A stretch of DNA of 64,000 bases from Burkholderiales bacterium (GCA_021414305.1 JAIOOS010000015.1:310001-374000); one strand, 5' to 3'; shown: positions 50,307 through 60,561, counted from the stretch's first letter. Notes: generated from the sequence alone by a model not told the origin. Made by a program: numbers and translations.

Positions 50307-52211
50307 TCATTCGATCAGGCCGAGCTCGCGCAGGCGGGCGATCACGCGGTCGGCCGACGCCTCGACGCTCGCCGACACGGTGTCGATGCGGATCTCGGCC
50401 TCTTCGGGCGGCTCGTACGGCGAGTCGATGCCGGTGAAGTTGCTCAGCTCGCCGCGGCGTGCCTTGCCGTAGAGGCCCTTGACGTCGCGCTGCTCGGCCA
50501 CGTCGAGCGGCGTGTCGATGTGGATCTCGACGAACTCGCCTTCGGCGAACAGACCCCGAGCCATCGCCCGCTCGGCGCGGAACGGCGAGATGAAGGCGGT
50601 CAGCACCACCAGGCCGGCGTCGACCATCAGCTTGGCCGTCTCGGCGACGCGACGGATGTTCTCCACCCGGTCGGCGTCGGTGAAGCCGAGGTCGCGGCAC
50701 AGGCCGTGGCGGACGTTGTCGCCATCGAGCAGATAGGCGTGCCGGCCGAGGGCGTGCAGCTTCTTGTCGACCAGGTTGGCGATGGTCGACTTGCCGGCGC
50801 CCGAGAGGCCGGTGAACCACAGGACCGCCGGCCGCTGCTGCTTCTGCGCCGCGCGCGCCGCCTTGTCGACGTCGACCGGCTGGACGTGGATGTTGTGCGA
50901 GCGGCGCAGCGCGAAGTGCAGCATGCCGGCGCCGACCGTGTGGTTGGTCATCCGGTCGATCAGGATGAAGCCGCCGGTGTCGCGATTGCGGTCGTAGGGA
51001 TCGAACGGCACGGCCCGGTCCATCGCCACGTTGCAGACGCCTATCTCGTTCAGGTCGAGGCGCTTGGCCGCGAGGTGCTCGAGGGTGTTGACGTTGATCC
51101 GGTACTTGGGCTCGGCCAGGGTGGCGCTGAGGGTGAGCGCGCCGATCTTCAGGAGATAGGCCCGACCGGGGAGCATCGGCTCCTCGGCCATCCAGACCAC
51201 CGTGCACTCGAACTGGTCGGCGACCTCGGCCGGCGCGGTGGCGGCGGAAAGCACGTCGCCGCGCGAGATGTCGATCTCGTCGGCCAGCGTCAGCGTGATC
51301 GACTGCCCGGCCACAGCGAGCGGCAGGTCGCCGTTGGCGGTGACGATGCGGGTGATGCGGCTCTCGCGGCCCGAAGGCTGGGCCCGGACCGCGTCGCCCG
51401 GCTTGACCATGCCGCTCGAGATCGTTCCGGAGAAGCCGCGGAAGTCGAGGTCGGGGCGATTGACCCACTGCACCGGCATCCGGAACACCTCCTTCTGCCG
51501 CCGGGTTTCGTCGAGCTCGACCGATTCGAGGAAGGCCATCAGCGTCGGGCCGGTGTACCAGGGCGTGTTCTCGCTGTGCGCGAGCATGTTGTCGCCGCGC
51601 AGCGCCGAGAGCGGCATCGCCGTGATGTCCTCGAGGCCGAGATCCTTCGCGAACTCGCGGTACTTGCCCTCGATGTCGAGAAACACTTCCTCGGAATAGT
51701 CGACCAGGTCCATCTTGTTGATGGCGAGCACGACCTTCCTGATGCCGATCAGCGAGACCAGCAGCGAGTGGCGCCGGGTCTGCGTCAGCACGCCCTTTCT
51801 CGCGTCGATCAGGATCACGGCGACGTCGGCGGTGGAGGCGCCGGTGATCATGTTGCGCGTGTACTGCTCGTGGCCCGGGGTGTCGGCGACGATGAACTTG
51901 CGCTTGTCGGTGGTGAAGAAGCGGTAGGCGACGTCGATCGTGATGCCCTGCTCGCGCTCGGCGGCGAGGCCGTCGACGAGCAGCGCGAAGTCGATGTCGC
52001 CGCCCTGCGTGCCCCAGCGCTTGGAGTCGGCCTCGACCGCGGCGAGCTGGTCCTCGAACAGGCTCTTGGCCTCGTACAGCAGGCGGCCGATCAACGTGCT
52101 CTTGCCGTCGTCGACGCTGCCGCAGGTGATGAATCGCAGCAGGCTCTTCGTCTCGTGCTGGCGAAGGTACTGCTCGATGTCGGTGGAAAGCAGATCGGAG
52201 ACTTCGGACAT
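50307..52211 (-). CDS. cysNC: Bifunctional sulfate adenylyltransferase subunit 1 / APS kinase (CysN-CysC)
   Basis: 634 aa. The CysN part (about 1-430) is an EF-Tu-type GTPase with [26 protein letters not shown] and [10 protein letters not shown]. The CysC part (about 450-634) has the P-loop [16 protein letters not shown] and the APS kinase core [15 protein letters not shown]. With CysD it makes adenylyl sulfate from ATP and sulfate, driven by GTP, and then phosphorylates it to PAPS. The fusion (as in NodQ) is typical where PAPS serves sulfation rather than only assimilation. The gene is 10 bases downstream of cysD. Confidence 0.96.
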   Translation of the reverse strand: MSEVSDLLSTDIEQYLRQHETKSLLRFITCGSVDDGKSTLIGRLLYEAKSLFEDQLAAVEADSKRWGTQGGDIDFALLVDGLAAEREQGITIDVAYRFFTTDKRKFIVADTPGHEQYTRNMITGASTADVAVILIDARKGVLTQTRRHSLLVSLIGIRKVVLAINKMDLVDYSEEVFLDIEGKYREFAKDLGLEDITAMPLSALRGDNMLAHSENTPWYTGPTLMAFLESVELDETRRQKEVFRMPVQWVNRPDLDFRGFSGTISSGMVKPGDAVRAQPSGRESRITRIVTANGDLPLAVAGQSITLTLADEIDISRGDVLSAATAPAEVADQFECTVVWMAEEPMLPGRAYLLKIGALTLSATLAEPKYRINVNTLEHLAAKRLDLNEIGVCNVAMDRAVPFDPYDRNRDTGGFILIDRMTNHTVGAGMLHFALRRSHNIHVQPVDVDKAARAAQKQQRPAVLWFTGLSGAGKSTIANLVDKKLHALGRHAYLLDGDNVRHGLCRDLGFTDADRVENIRRVAETAKLMVDAGLVVLTAFISPFRAERAMARGLFAEGEFVEIHIDTPLDVAEQRDVKGLYGKARRGELSNFTGIDSPYEPPEEAEIRIDTVSASVEASADRVIARLRELGLIE

Positions 52212-52221
52212 GGCTCGATTC

Positions 52222-53193
52222 CTAGAAATAGCCTTCCTGCTTCTTCTTCTCCATCGACGCAGACACGTCGTGGTCGATCATCCGGCCCTGCCGCTCCGAG
52301 GTGCGCGCGAGCAGCATCTCCTGGATCACCGCGGGCAGCGTGTCGGCGGTGGACTCCACCGCCCCGGTGAGCGGGTAGCAGCCGAGGGTGCGAAAGCGCA
52401 CCATCTTCTGCATCGGCACCTCGCCCGGACGCAGCGGCATGCGGTCGTCGTCGACCATGATCAGGGTGCCGTCGCGGTCGACCACCGGCCGCATCGCCGC
52501 CAGGTAGAGCGGCACGACAGGGATGTTCTCGAGGTAGATGTACTGCCAGATGTCGAGCTCGGTCCAGTTCGACAGCGGAAACACGCGGATCGATTCGCCC
52601 GGGTGCTTGCGCGCGTTGTACAGGCGCCAGAGCTCGGGCCGCTGCGACTTCGGGTCCCAGCGATGCTGCGTGCTGCGAAACGAGAAGATGCGCTCCTTGG
52701 CGCGCGACTTCTCCTCGTCGCGCCGGGCGCCGCCGAACGCCGCGTCGAAGCCGTGCAGGTCGAGCGCCTGCTTGAGGCCCTGCGTCTTCCACATGTCGGT
52801 GTGCAGCTGCGAGCCGTGAGTGAACGGATTGATGCCGAGCTCGGCCGCCTGCGGGTTCTGGTAGACCAGCAGTTCCATCCCCGACTCGCGGACCATGCGA
52901 TCGCGCAGCGCGTACATCGCGCGAAACTTCCAGGTCGTGTCGACGTGCAGCAGCGGGAACGGCGGCGGCGCCGGAAAGAAGGCCTTGCGGGCGAGATGCA
53001 GCATGCAGGCGCTGTCCTTGCCGACCGAGTAGAGCATCACCGGCTTCTCGCACTCGGCCGCAACCTCGCGCATGATGTGGATGCTCTCGGCCTCGAGCCG
53101 CTGCAGGTGCGTGAGCGTGACCGGGGCGGCGTGTGCACTCGGCAGCGCCGGCTCGCACGGCGCGGCCAGTTCAGAGCGATCGTCCCGTTTCAT
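52222..53193 (-). CDS. cysD: Sulfate adenylyltransferase subunit 2 (CysD)
   Basis: 323 aa from the ATG at 53193 (GGGGGAAG upstream; a TTG one codon earlier is also possible). It is a PP-loop ATPase with [14 protein letters not shown], followed by the family blocks [36 protein letters not shown] and [15 protein letters not shown]. It forms the heterodimer with CysN. It starts the minus-strand sulfation run and is divergent from cysQ, with about 200 bases between that must contain both promoters. Confidence 0.96.
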   Translation of the reverse strand: MKRDDRSELAAPCEPALPSAHAAPVTLTHLQRLEAESIHIMREVAAECEKPVMLYSVGKDSACMLHLARKAFFPAPPPFPLLHVDTTWKFRAMYALRDRMVRESGMELLVYQNPQAAELGINPFTHGSQLHTDMWKTQGLKQALDLHGFDAAFGGARRDEEKSRAKERIFSFRSTQHRWDPKSQRPELWRLYNARKHPGESIRVFPLSNWTELDIWQYIYLENIPVVPLYLAAMRPVVDRDGTLIMVDDDRMPLRPGEVPMQKMVRFRTLGCYPLTGAVESTADTLPAVIQEMLLARTSERQGRMIDHDVSASMEKKKQEGYF

Positions 53194-53393
53194 CAAACAC
53201 TTCCCCCCGCGAATACGTGGTTCGCCAGCCTTGCCCTAGCGTACTCGCCAGAGCGCGTGCCCGGTCCCCCCTAAGCATGTGGCTTGACACATGCAAGCGT
53301 CGCGCCAAGCAGGCCGGCACGCGTGTTGCACCCTGCCATGCTGCCTACACTTCGGACACGCCGGCGACGTCGCCAGGCGGAAAGGATCAGGTC

Positions 53394-54164
53394 GTGCTGT
53401 TGTCAAGAAGAGATCTGCTCGAGAAGGTGAACGGCATCGTCCGTGGCGCCGGCGAACTGGTGATGACGATCTACCGGAGCGACTTCGCGGCGCGCCGCAA
53501 GGACGACGCCTCGCCGGTCACCGAGGCCGACGAGCGGGCCGAGGCGTTCATCCTCGCCGCCTTGCGGACGCTCACGCCCGAGATCCCGGTCGTCGCCGAG
53601 GAGGAGGTCGCGGCCGGCCGCACGCCGCAGGTCGCACGCCTGTTCTGGCTGGTCGACCCGCTCGATGGCACCAAGGAATTCATCAACCGCAACGACGAAT
53701 TCACCGTCAATGTCGCGCTCGTCGAGAACGGCGAGCCGGTGCTCGGCGTCGTCTTCGCACCCGCGCTCGGCCGCCTCTACGCGGGCATCGCCGCCGACGC
53801 CGCCTATGTCGAGGACGAGGCCGGCCGCCGGCCGATCCGTTGCCGCTCGGTTCCCGACGACGGCCTCACGGTCGTCGCCAGCCGCTCGCACGGCGACGCG
53901 GCCGCCCTCGACGCCTACCTCGGGTCACGCAAGGTCGCATCGATCCGCGGCGCCGGCTCGTCCCTGAAGCTGTGCGTGGTGGCGACGGGCGAAGCCGACC
54001 TGTATCCGCGGCTCGGCCGGACGATGGAATGGGACATCGCCGCCGGCCAGGCGGTGCTGGTCGCCGCCGGCGGCAGCGTCCGCGAGCTGTCGGGCGCGCC
54101 GCTGCGCTACGGCAAGCCGGGCTTCGAGAACCCGCACTTCGTCGCCCACGGGCTGACCGACTGA
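53394..54164 (+). CDS. cysQ: 3'(2'),5'-bisphosphate nucleotidase (CysQ)
   Basis: 256 aa if started at the GTG at 53394 with AAAGGA about 7 bases upstream; a TTG at 53400 is an alternative. It belongs to the inositol monophosphatase fold with metal motifs PVTEADERAE, VVAEEE, WLVDPLDGTKEFINRN and TMEWDIAAGQAVL. It removes the 3'-phosphate from PAP, the by-product of sulfotransferases, and so prevents inhibition of sulfation. It is divergent from cysD and completes the PAPS cycle. Confidence 0.93.
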   Translation: MLLSRRDLLEKVNGIVRGAGELVMTIYRSDFAARRKDDASPVTEADERAEAFILAALRTLTPEIPVVAEEEVAAGRTPQVARLFWLVDPLDGTKEFINRNDEFTVNVALVENGEPVLGVVFAPALGRLYAGIAADAAYVEDEAGRRPIRCRSVPDDGLTVVASRSHGDAAALDAYLGSRKVASIRGAGSSLKLCVVATGEADLYPRLGRTMEWDIAAGQAVLVAAGGSVRELSGAPLRYGKPGFENPHFVAHGLTD

Positions 54165-54219
54165 TGCCGGCGGCGCGCCACGCGACCGGCACTGGCGCCG
54201 ATCGCGCGAGCGCCGCGGA

Positions 54220-56394
54220 TCAGGGGCAGTCGCCGGGCTTGGCGAACGAAGGCGTGATCGTCACCGTGATGCCGTCCGGATTGACGACGCCGCTGGCGCC
54301 GACACCGATCCCGAACTGGGCGAACGCCGACCAGATGGTGCATCGGTCGCCGGGATTCGAGCCGACCGCCACGGCCGCCAGGATCCCGTCGCGCATGTCT
54401 TCGTAGGCCGGCGTCGACGGCGTGAAGTTCATGCCGTTGACGTAGTAGGTGAACAGGTTGGCGCGCCCGGTGTCGGCGGGAAACAGCTCGATCAGCCGCC
54501 AGATGACCGCGGCGTAGATTTCGCCGTCGTCGTGCACCTCCGCGCCGGTCACGTTGCCGTAGTTGAGCGGATAGCCGGCGTAGGGGAAGCGGCGGATGCC
54601 GTTCGGCGAGCTGCCGGCGTAGACGCCCATCTTGTCGTTGCCGTTGATCAGCATCGCCACGCCGTCGCTGGCGCCTTCGCCGATCGCGCCGGCAAGCGGC
54701 CCGCTCATGCCGCCGATCATCCGCCACGACAGGCCGTGGCCGTACTCGTGATAGACGACGCCGCTGTCGAGCGAGCCGTCGATCAGCAGCGGCTGCACGG
54801 CCTTCAGGCGCATCGTGCCGTTCTTCGGCGAAGCGAGCGAGCGCAACGCGGCGCCGTCGTTCTGGCTGATCATGACCGAGGGGATCGTGACCCGACGGTT
54901 GGTGCCGCCCATGACGAAGGTGTCGGTGCCGCCCTGGTTGTTCGCGACGATCATGCCGAGCGCTCCAGCGGCCTGGACCTTCTGCGCCTTGGTGACGAAG
55001 TCGCAGGTCCCGCGGTCGACCAGGGCGATCTTGCCGCTGACGGCCGCCGACACGGTGGCGCAGGCGTCGGCGGGCGACGACGCGACGATGGCTTGCGAGA
55101 GGCCAGTGGTGGTGAGGGCCGGGCCGAACTGGGCGCCCTTGGCGCCGTAGGTCGCGTTGATGCCCGGCGCGCTGACGACGACCTCGTGCGTCGGCAGCGG
55201 GCCGGTCCAGAGGAACATCTGCATCCGCGGCTTGCTGCCATCGGCCGGCGTGGCGAAGTTGGCGTTGTCGAGACCGCCACCGTCCTGCGCCTCCGCGGAG
55301 ACCGGGTCGGCGCCTGCGCCGCCCTTGCCGAAGTTGTCGACCTGGAAGTTGCCCGCGCTCTCGTTGAACCCGTACGAGTACAGGATGTCGTGGACCCGGT
55401 TGTTCAGGTAGAACAGGTTTTGCACCGCCACCGCCTGGTTGACGGCCGTGGCGGGTTGGGCGGCGAGGTTGGCCGCGGCCAGGAAGTTGCCGCCGGTCAC
55501 CTTGGTTCCACCGGCGTCGGCGCGGTTGTTGTGGTCGGTATCGAGATAGGCGGCGACGTTGTTGCCGCTGATGCTGGTGTTCTTCTCCGACCGCCCGGCG
55601 AGCCAGCCCGCAGGCGATTGCGCGTTGCCCGCGCCCGGCCCGTTGACGATCGTCTGCGGGCCCTTGCCGGGGTCGACCGGGAACACGTTGTACGAATCGC
55701 TGGCCGTGCGCAGCTCGACCTTGAGGACCTCGCCGTCGCCGCTCACCAGCGTGTGGTTCAACAGGTTCCTCGCGTTGCTCCAGGTCGAGACCAGCCAGGC
55801 GCGCGCCATCGTGCCGTCGGCCAGCGGCGCCGCCACCGCGGTCACGGTCGGCGCCTCATGGAAGAACACGCCCCCCTCGAACACGGTGGTGTTGCCAGCG
55901 GTCGACATCGGCCGCAGCGACGCCTGGGCGTCGGGATGCAAACGCGCCAGCGCCACGCGCAGCGCCTCCTGCGCATCGATCCGGGCGGGCGCGAGCGCTG
56001 CGGCGGGAACGCGCGACAGGCGGTCGATGAGGTGCACCAGGTTGCCCGACGCGTCGAAGGCCGCCTTGGCATAGGCGCCGTAGACGGCGAGGCCATCGAC
56101 GCTCTGCTCGACCCGCAGGTGGGTCATGCCGCGCGCGCCGGTGCGCGTCTCGGCGGTGCGCAGCGCGCCGACCGAGGCGGCGTCGCGGCCGCGCGACTGC
56201 AGGAACGCGGCGAGCGTCTGCGCCGGACCGCCGGCGCGAGCGCTGGCGAGCGGCCGGCCAGCGGCGCTGGCAACGACTTCTGCGCGACGCTGGTCGAAGG
56301 CGGCGCCGCGGCCTTGCGCGAACGCGCCGCCGACGAGCACCAGGGACAGGGACAGGGTCGCGATCCGGCCGAGACGGCCGTGGACGTTGCGCAT
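54220..56394 (-). CDS. Secreted M36 (fungalysin-type) metallopeptidase with PA domain
   Basis: 724 aa from the ATG at 56394. A signal peptide (about 1-26) is followed by a propeptide (FTP-like; LRVEQSVDGLAVYGAYAKA) of about 200 residues, then the peptidase. The zinc motif HEYGH is at 549-553 with a third ligand in GEGASDGVAM. A PA insert (about 420-510; GKIALVDRGTCDF) sits before it. It is secreted as a zymogen and probably degrades extracellular proteins. It is convergent with cysQ and unrelated to the lipid genes by content. Confidence 0.9.
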   Translation of the reverse strand: MRNVHGRLGRIATLSLSLVLVGGAFAQGRGAAFDQRRAEVVASAAGRPLASARAGGPAQTLAAFLQSRGRDAASVGALRTAETRTGARGMTHLRVEQSVDGLAVYGAYAKAAFDASGNLVHLIDRLSRVPAAALAPARIDAQEALRVALARLHPDAQASLRPMSTAGNTTVFEGGVFFHEAPTVTAVAAPLADGTMARAWLVSTWSNARNLLNHTLVSGDGEVLKVELRTASDSYNVFPVDPGKGPQTIVNGPGAGNAQSPAGWLAGRSEKNTSISGNNVAAYLDTDHNNRADAGGTKVTGGNFLAAANLAAQPATAVNQAVAVQNLFYLNNRVHDILYSYGFNESAGNFQVDNFGKGGAGADPVSAEAQDGGGLDNANFATPADGSKPRMQMFLWTGPLPTHEVVVSAPGINATYGAKGAQFGPALTTTGLSQAIVASSPADACATVSAAVSGKIALVDRGTCDFVTKAQKVQAAGALGMIVANNQGGTDTFVMGGTNRRVTIPSVMISQNDGAALRSLASPKNGTMRLKAVQPLLIDGSLDSGVVYHEYGHGLSWRMIGGMSGPLAGAIGEGASDGVAMLINGNDKMGVYAGSSPNGIRRFPYAGYPLNYGNVTGAEVHDDGEIYAAVIWRLIELFPADTGRANLFTYYVNGMNFTPSTPAYEDMRDGILAAVAVGSNPGDRCTIWSAFAQFGIGVGASGVVNPDGITVTITPSFAKPGDCP

Positions 56395-56556
56395 GGGAGG
56401 TTCCCTCGGTGAGTGACGGCGGTGGACCCGCTCGAGTGGCGCGTATGGTAGCCAGCGAACGCGATCTGTAAAGGGCGGCCGCACGCATTCGCCTTTACAT
56501 TCATGCATCACGCTCGAACGTTCCGAGCGACCCCTCCACGCTGCCAGGATCACGTC

Positions 56557-57108
56557 ATGAAGAAATCCGCCCGGTCCACTTCGCTCGACTCCGCCAAGAC
56601 CCGCCGCCGCGCGCCGCTGGTCACGCCCAGCGACCTGAAGGCGGGTTCGAGCAAGGACATCGCCGCGGCGATGAACGGCATCCTCGCCGACGTCTTCGCG
56701 CTCTATCTCAAGACCAAGAACTTCCACTGGCACATGAGCGGGCCGCACTTCCGCGACTACCACGTCATGCTCGACGAGCAGGCCGACCAGCTCTACGCGA
56801 TGACCGATCCGATCGCCGAGCGGATCCGCAAGGTCGGCGGCACGACGCTGCGCTCGATCGGGCACATCGCGCGCATGCAGCGGATCGCCGACAACGACGC
56901 CGATTTCGTCGAGCCCTCCGACATGCTGGCCGAGCTGCGCGACGACAACAAGACGCTGGCCGCGCGACTGCGCGAGGCGCACGAGGTGTGCGACGAGCAC
57001 CGCGACATCGCCACCGCCAGCCTGATCGAGGTGTGGATCGACGAGACCGAGCGGCGCACCTGGTTCCTGTTCGAGGCCAGCCGGCCCGGCGACTCGACGG
57101 GCCACTGA
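56557..57108 (+). CDS. dps: Dps-like DNA-protecting mini-ferritin
   Basis: 183 aa from the ATG at 56557 (AGGA upstream). A Lys/Arg-rich, flexible N-terminus of about 25 residues may bind DNA. The ferritin-like four-helix core carries the ferroxidase ligands KNFHWHMSGPHFRDYHVMLD, and DEQADQLYAMTDPIAERI matches Dps. It should form a dodecamer that stores iron and consumes peroxide. It is separated from the ABC genes downstream by 14 bases. Confidence 0.9.
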   Translation: MKKSARSTSLDSAKTRRRAPLVTPSDLKAGSSKDIAAAMNGILADVFALYLKTKNFHWHMSGPHFRDYHVMLDEQADQLYAMTDPIAERIRKVGGTTLRSIGHIARMQRIADNDADFVEPSDMLAELRDDNKTLAARLREAHEVCDEHRDIATASLIEVWIDETERRTWFLFEASRPGDSTGH

Positions 57109-57122
57109 GCGGGGGGCCGGCC

Positions 57123-58247
57123 GTGGCAGGGGCGGCGCAATGGATCGCGCCCGAGCTGGAGAACGGCGCCAACATCCTCTACCTCCAGGGACGCTGGCGG
57201 CTGGCGCACGTTGCCGGAATTGCCGAGGAGGTCGAGGCCCTCCGCCTCGCCGGTGACCACTGCGTCCTCGACGGCAGCCGCCTCGAGGAGCTCGACACTG
57301 CCGCCGGCTTCATCCTGCTGCACCGGCTGGCGGTGCTGGGCTGCATCTCCCGCACGGTCGAGGTGAGGCACATGGCCGACGGCCACGCCCGCCTGCTGAC
57401 GCTGGTGCGCGAGCGCATGGCCGCGCCCTCGGTGGCTTCGCCCTCCAGGCATCGCGGGGCGCTGCAGCGCGCCGGCCGGGCCACGGTCTTCATCGGTCGC
57501 ATCCTCAAGGCGCAGGTCGCGTTTCTCGGCCGGGTCGCCGTCGAGATCGGCGACCTGCTGCGCCGGCCGCGGCTGTTCCGCCTCAAGGAAACGGTGTCGC
57601 AGTTCGAAGTGGTGACGCTCGACGCGATTCCGATCGTCGCCCTGGTCACCTTCCTGATCGGCGTCGTATTCGCCTACCTGCTCGGCGTGCAGGCGCAGCG
57701 CTACGGGGCCACGATCTTCGTCGTCGACGGCGTCGGCCTGGCGATCTGCCGCGAGCTCTCGCCGATCCTCGTCGCCGTGATCGTCGCCGGCCGCTCCGGC
57801 GCCGCCTTCACGGCGCAGATCGGCTCGATGAAGGTGCAGGAGGAAACCGACGCGATCCGCACGCTCGGCCTCTCGCCGATCCAGGTGCTGGTGGTGCCGC
57901 GGCTGGTGGCGATCATGGCCGGCCTGCCGCTGCTGGTGTTCGTGGGCGACGTCGCCGGCGTCGCTGGCGGCATCCTGATCGGTGCGGTGCAGCTCGAGAT
58001 CTCGCCGGCGAGCTTCATCGCCCGCCTGCACACCGTGCTGCCGCTGACCGCCCTGGTGGTCGGGCTGGCGAAGGCGCCGGTGTTCGCCGCCTTCATCGCC
58101 CTGATCGCCTGCCGGATGGGCCTTTCGGTCGCGCGCGATGCGCAAAGCGTCGGCGAGCACACCACCTCGACCGTGGTGCAGAGCATCGTCTGGGTGATCG
58201 TCCTCGACGCCGTGTTCGCGGTCGCGCTGCAACGGCTGGACATCTGA
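57123..58247 (+). CDS. mlaE: MlaE-family lipid ABC transporter permease with N-terminal STAS-like domain
   Basis: 374 aa from a GTG with GGGGGG upstream. The first about 110 residues form a STAS-like domain (ILYLQGRWRLAHVAGIAEEV, CVLDGSRLEELDTAAGFILL), as in MlaB fused to MlaE. The permease (about 130-374) has the MlaE pattern of five or six segments with RELSPILVAVIVAGRSGAAF and EETDAIRTLGLSP. It is the inner-membrane part of a transporter for phospholipids or other lipids. The next gene begins at the adjoining base. Confidence 0.92.
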   Translation: MAGAAQWIAPELENGANILYLQGRWRLAHVAGIAEEVEALRLAGDHCVLDGSRLEELDTAAGFILLHRLAVLGCISRTVEVRHMADGHARLLTLVRERMAAPSVASPSRHRGALQRAGRATVFIGRILKAQVAFLGRVAVEIGDLLRRPRLFRLKETVSQFEVVTLDAIPIVALVTFLIGVVFAYLLGVQAQRYGATIFVVDGVGLAICRELSPILVAVIVAGRSGAAFTAQIGSMKVQEETDAIRTLGLSPIQVLVVPRLVAIMAGLPLLVFVGDVAGVAGGILIGAVQLEISPASFIARLHTVLPLTALVVGLAKAPVFAAFIALIACRMGLSVARDAQSVGEHTTSTVVQSIVWVIVLDAVFAVALQRLDI

Positions 58248-59006
58248 ATGGAGACCGTTCTCGAGGTGCGCGACATCGTCACCCGGTTCGGTGACGATGT
58301 CATCCACGACGGCGTGAGCTTCACCGTCAAGCGCGGCGAGGTCGTGGCCCTGATCGGCGGCAGCGGCACCGGCAAGTCGGTGCTGCTGAAGGAGATGATC
58401 GGTCTGCTGCGTCCCACCTCCGGCAGCGTGCACCTGCTCGGCACCGACGTCTGGCAGGCCGACGAGGAGCGCATGAACGGCGTGCGCCGTCGCTTCGGCA
58501 TGCTGTTCCAGGATGGCGCCCTCTTCTCCTCGCTGAGCGTGGCCGAGAACATCGCCGTGCCGTTTCGCGAGAACACCGACCTGCCCGACGCGCTGATCGC
58601 ACCGCTGGTGGGCTTCAAGCTGTCGCTGGTCGGCCTGGCGCCGGACACCGGCCACAAGGCCCCGGCCGAGCTCTCGGGCGGCATGAGGAAGCGCGTGGCG
58701 CTGGCCCGCGCCCTCGCCCTCGAGCCGGAGATCCTGTTCCTCGACGAGCCGACCTCGGGCCTCGACCCGATCGGCGCCCGCGCCTTCGACTCGCTGGTGC
58801 GCGCGCTCAGCGACAGCCTCGGCCTCACCGTGTTCATGGTGACGCACGACCTCGACACGCTGCTCTCGATCATCGACCGGACGATCGCGCTCTCGGAGCA
58901 CAAGGTCATCGCCGACGGTCCGGTCGCCGAGGTGATGAAGAGCGACCATCCCTGGATCAAGGAATACTTTTCGGCGCGCGCGCCGCACGAGAAAGGAAAC
59001 CGCTGA
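58248..59006 (+). CDS. mlaF: MlaF-type ABC transporter ATPase
   Basis: 252 aa. Walker A GGSGTGKSVLLKEM, Q-loop FQDGALFSSL, signature LSGGMRKRVALARALAL, Walker B ILFLDEPTSGLDP and H-loop MVTHDLDTL are all intact. It energises the MlaE permease. It overlaps the MlaD gene by one base. Confidence 0.96.
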   Translation: METVLEVRDIVTRFGDDVIHDGVSFTVKRGEVVALIGGSGTGKSVLLKEMIGLLRPTSGSVHLLGTDVWQADEERMNGVRRRFGMLFQDGALFSSLSVAENIAVPFRENTDLPDALIAPLVGFKLSLVGLAPDTGHKAPAELSGGMRKRVALARALALEPEILFLDEPTSGLDPIGARAFDSLVRALSDSLGLTVFMVTHDLDTLLSIIDRTIALSEHKVIADGPVAEVMKSDHPWIKEYFSARAPHEKGNR

Positions 59007-59950
59007 TGGAACCCGAAGCCAAGTACACCCTGGTCGGCAGCTCGGTGCTGGTGCTGCTGGCGCTGGTCGCGGGCGTCGTCGTCTGGCTCGCCTCGGCGAG
59101 CCGCGCCGTCGACGTGCAGCGCTACACCATCTACTTCGCGCGCCAGTCGCTCGAGGGCCTGCAGGAGCGCAGCGACGTGCGCATGAAGGGCATCCGCGTC
59201 GGCTCGGTTACCGGCTTCTCGTTCGCCGCCGACCGGCCCGGCACGGTGCAGGTCGTGATCGGCATCGATCCGGCCACGCCGGTGAAGGAGAGCACGCGGG
59301 CCATCGTCGACCGCAACCTGATCACCGGCCTGGCGACGATCCGGCTGCAGAACCTCAAGGAAGACAGCCCGCCGGTCAAGCGCACCGGGCCGACGGAGCG
59401 CGATCCGGTGATCGCCGAGGGCGCCTCGCAGCTGCAGCAGTTCTCGGAGACGGCGAACGATCTCGCCAAGCGCGCCGACGAGACGATGACCCGGCTCAAC
59501 ACCACGCTGTCGAACGAGAACCAGATCGTGCTTGCCGAAACGCTGGTCAGCCTGCGCAGCCTGGCACGCAACGCCGACGGCGCCGTCACCCGCGCCGACG
59601 CAGCGCTGCAGTCGATCGGCAGGACCGCCGAGTCCTTGCAGGTCGCCGTCGTCGCGATGAGCGGCGACGTGCACCGCCTCGCCAACCGCTACGACACGCT
59701 CGGCGCCGAGGCGAACACCACGCTGCGCGACGCCTCGGCCGCGCTGCGCCAGGTGAGCGGCGACGTCTCGCAGCTCTCGCGGCAGGCGGAGAACCTGCTC
59801 GTCGACACCAACGCGGAGGTGCGGCTCACCGGACAGCAGCTGCGCGGCACCTCCGACGCGGTCGGGATGGCGGCGCGCAAGTTCCGCGATCCGCGCGCCA
59901 CCTTCTTCGGCCCGGGCGAGACCAGCCTCGGGCCGGGAGAAAGCCGATGA
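59006..59950 (+). CDS. mlaD: MlaD-type MCE-domain substrate-binding protein
   Basis: 314 aa. One N-terminal membrane segment (about 9-29), an MCE domain (about 38-120; GLQERSDVRMKGIRVGSVTG) and a long helical tail (about 140-300) rich in Ala, Asn and charged residues. MCE proteins bind lipid in the periplasm and hand it to or from the permease. The gene overlaps the next by 4 bases. Confidence 0.92.
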   Translation: MEPEAKYTLVGSSVLVLLALVAGVVVWLASASRAVDVQRYTIYFARQSLEGLQERSDVRMKGIRVGSVTGFSFAADRPGTVQVVIGIDPATPVKESTRAIVDRNLITGLATIRLQNLKEDSPPVKRTGPTERDPVIAEGASQLQQFSETANDLAKRADETMTRLNTTLSNENQIVLAETLVSLRSLARNADGAVTRADAALQSIGRTAESLQVAVVAMSGDVHRLANRYDTLGAEANTTLRDASAALRQVSGDVSQLSRQAENLLVDTNAEVRLTGQQLRGTSDAVGMAARKFRDPRATFFGPGETSLGPGESR

Positions 59951-60561
59951 GGCGGCGCAGCGCACTGGGGCTCGCGACCTTCGCCGCCGCCGCCCTCGCC
60001 GGCTGCAGCGGCCTGAGCGCGCCGCCCGCGCACCGCTACTTCGTGCTCGAGGTCGCGCCGACGCGACTTGCGCCCGGGTCCTTGCGGCGCGACGCCATGC
60101 TGCTGGTCGCGCCCAGCACCGCGTCCAGCTTCTACGACACGCAGGAGATCATCTACAGCCGCCGCTCCGGCGAGCGCGCCTACTACCAGCTGAGCAGTTG
60201 GACGGAAGCGCCGAACCGTGGCCTCGCACCTGTCCTCGCCGCGCGACTCGCGCTCGGCGGCGCGTTTCGCGGCGTCGCCGAAACCGGCAGTGGCGTGCGC
60301 GGCCAGTTGCTGCTGCGCACCCACCTGACCGAGATCTACCACGACGCCGCCACGCAGCCTGGGACCGCCCGGGTCACGCTCGGCGCCGAGCTCAGCGACC
60401 CCGCCGGCCGGACCCTGCTGGCGCAGCGCAGCTTCAGCGCTTCGCTGCCGGTGCCCTCCTACGACGCGGCCGGAGCGGTGCAGGGCTTCGGCCAGGCGCT
60501 GGGAACCCTGCTCGACGACGTCGCGGCCTGGGCGGCCGAGGCAGCCGCGGCCCCCCGCTAG
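59947..60561 (+). CDS. ABC-type transport auxiliary lipoprotein (PqiC/YmbA-like)
   Basis: 204 aa. The lipoprotein signal ends AALAGC (Cys20). The domain matches the ABC-transport auxiliary family (HRYFVLEVAP, VAPSTASSFYDTQEIIYSR, YYQLSSWTEAPNRGLAPVL). It is tethered to the outer membrane and works with MlaEFD to move lipids through the periplasm. Confidence 0.9.
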   Translation: MRRRSALGLATFAAAALAGCSGLSAPPAHRYFVLEVAPTRLAPGSLRRDAMLLVAPSTASSFYDTQEIIYSRRSGERAYYQLSSWTEAPNRGLAPVLAARLALGGAFRGVAETGSGVRGQLLLRTHLTEIYHDAATQPGTARVTLGAELSDPAGRTLLAQRSFSASLPVPSYDAAGAVQGFGQALGTLLDDVAAWAAEAAAAPR

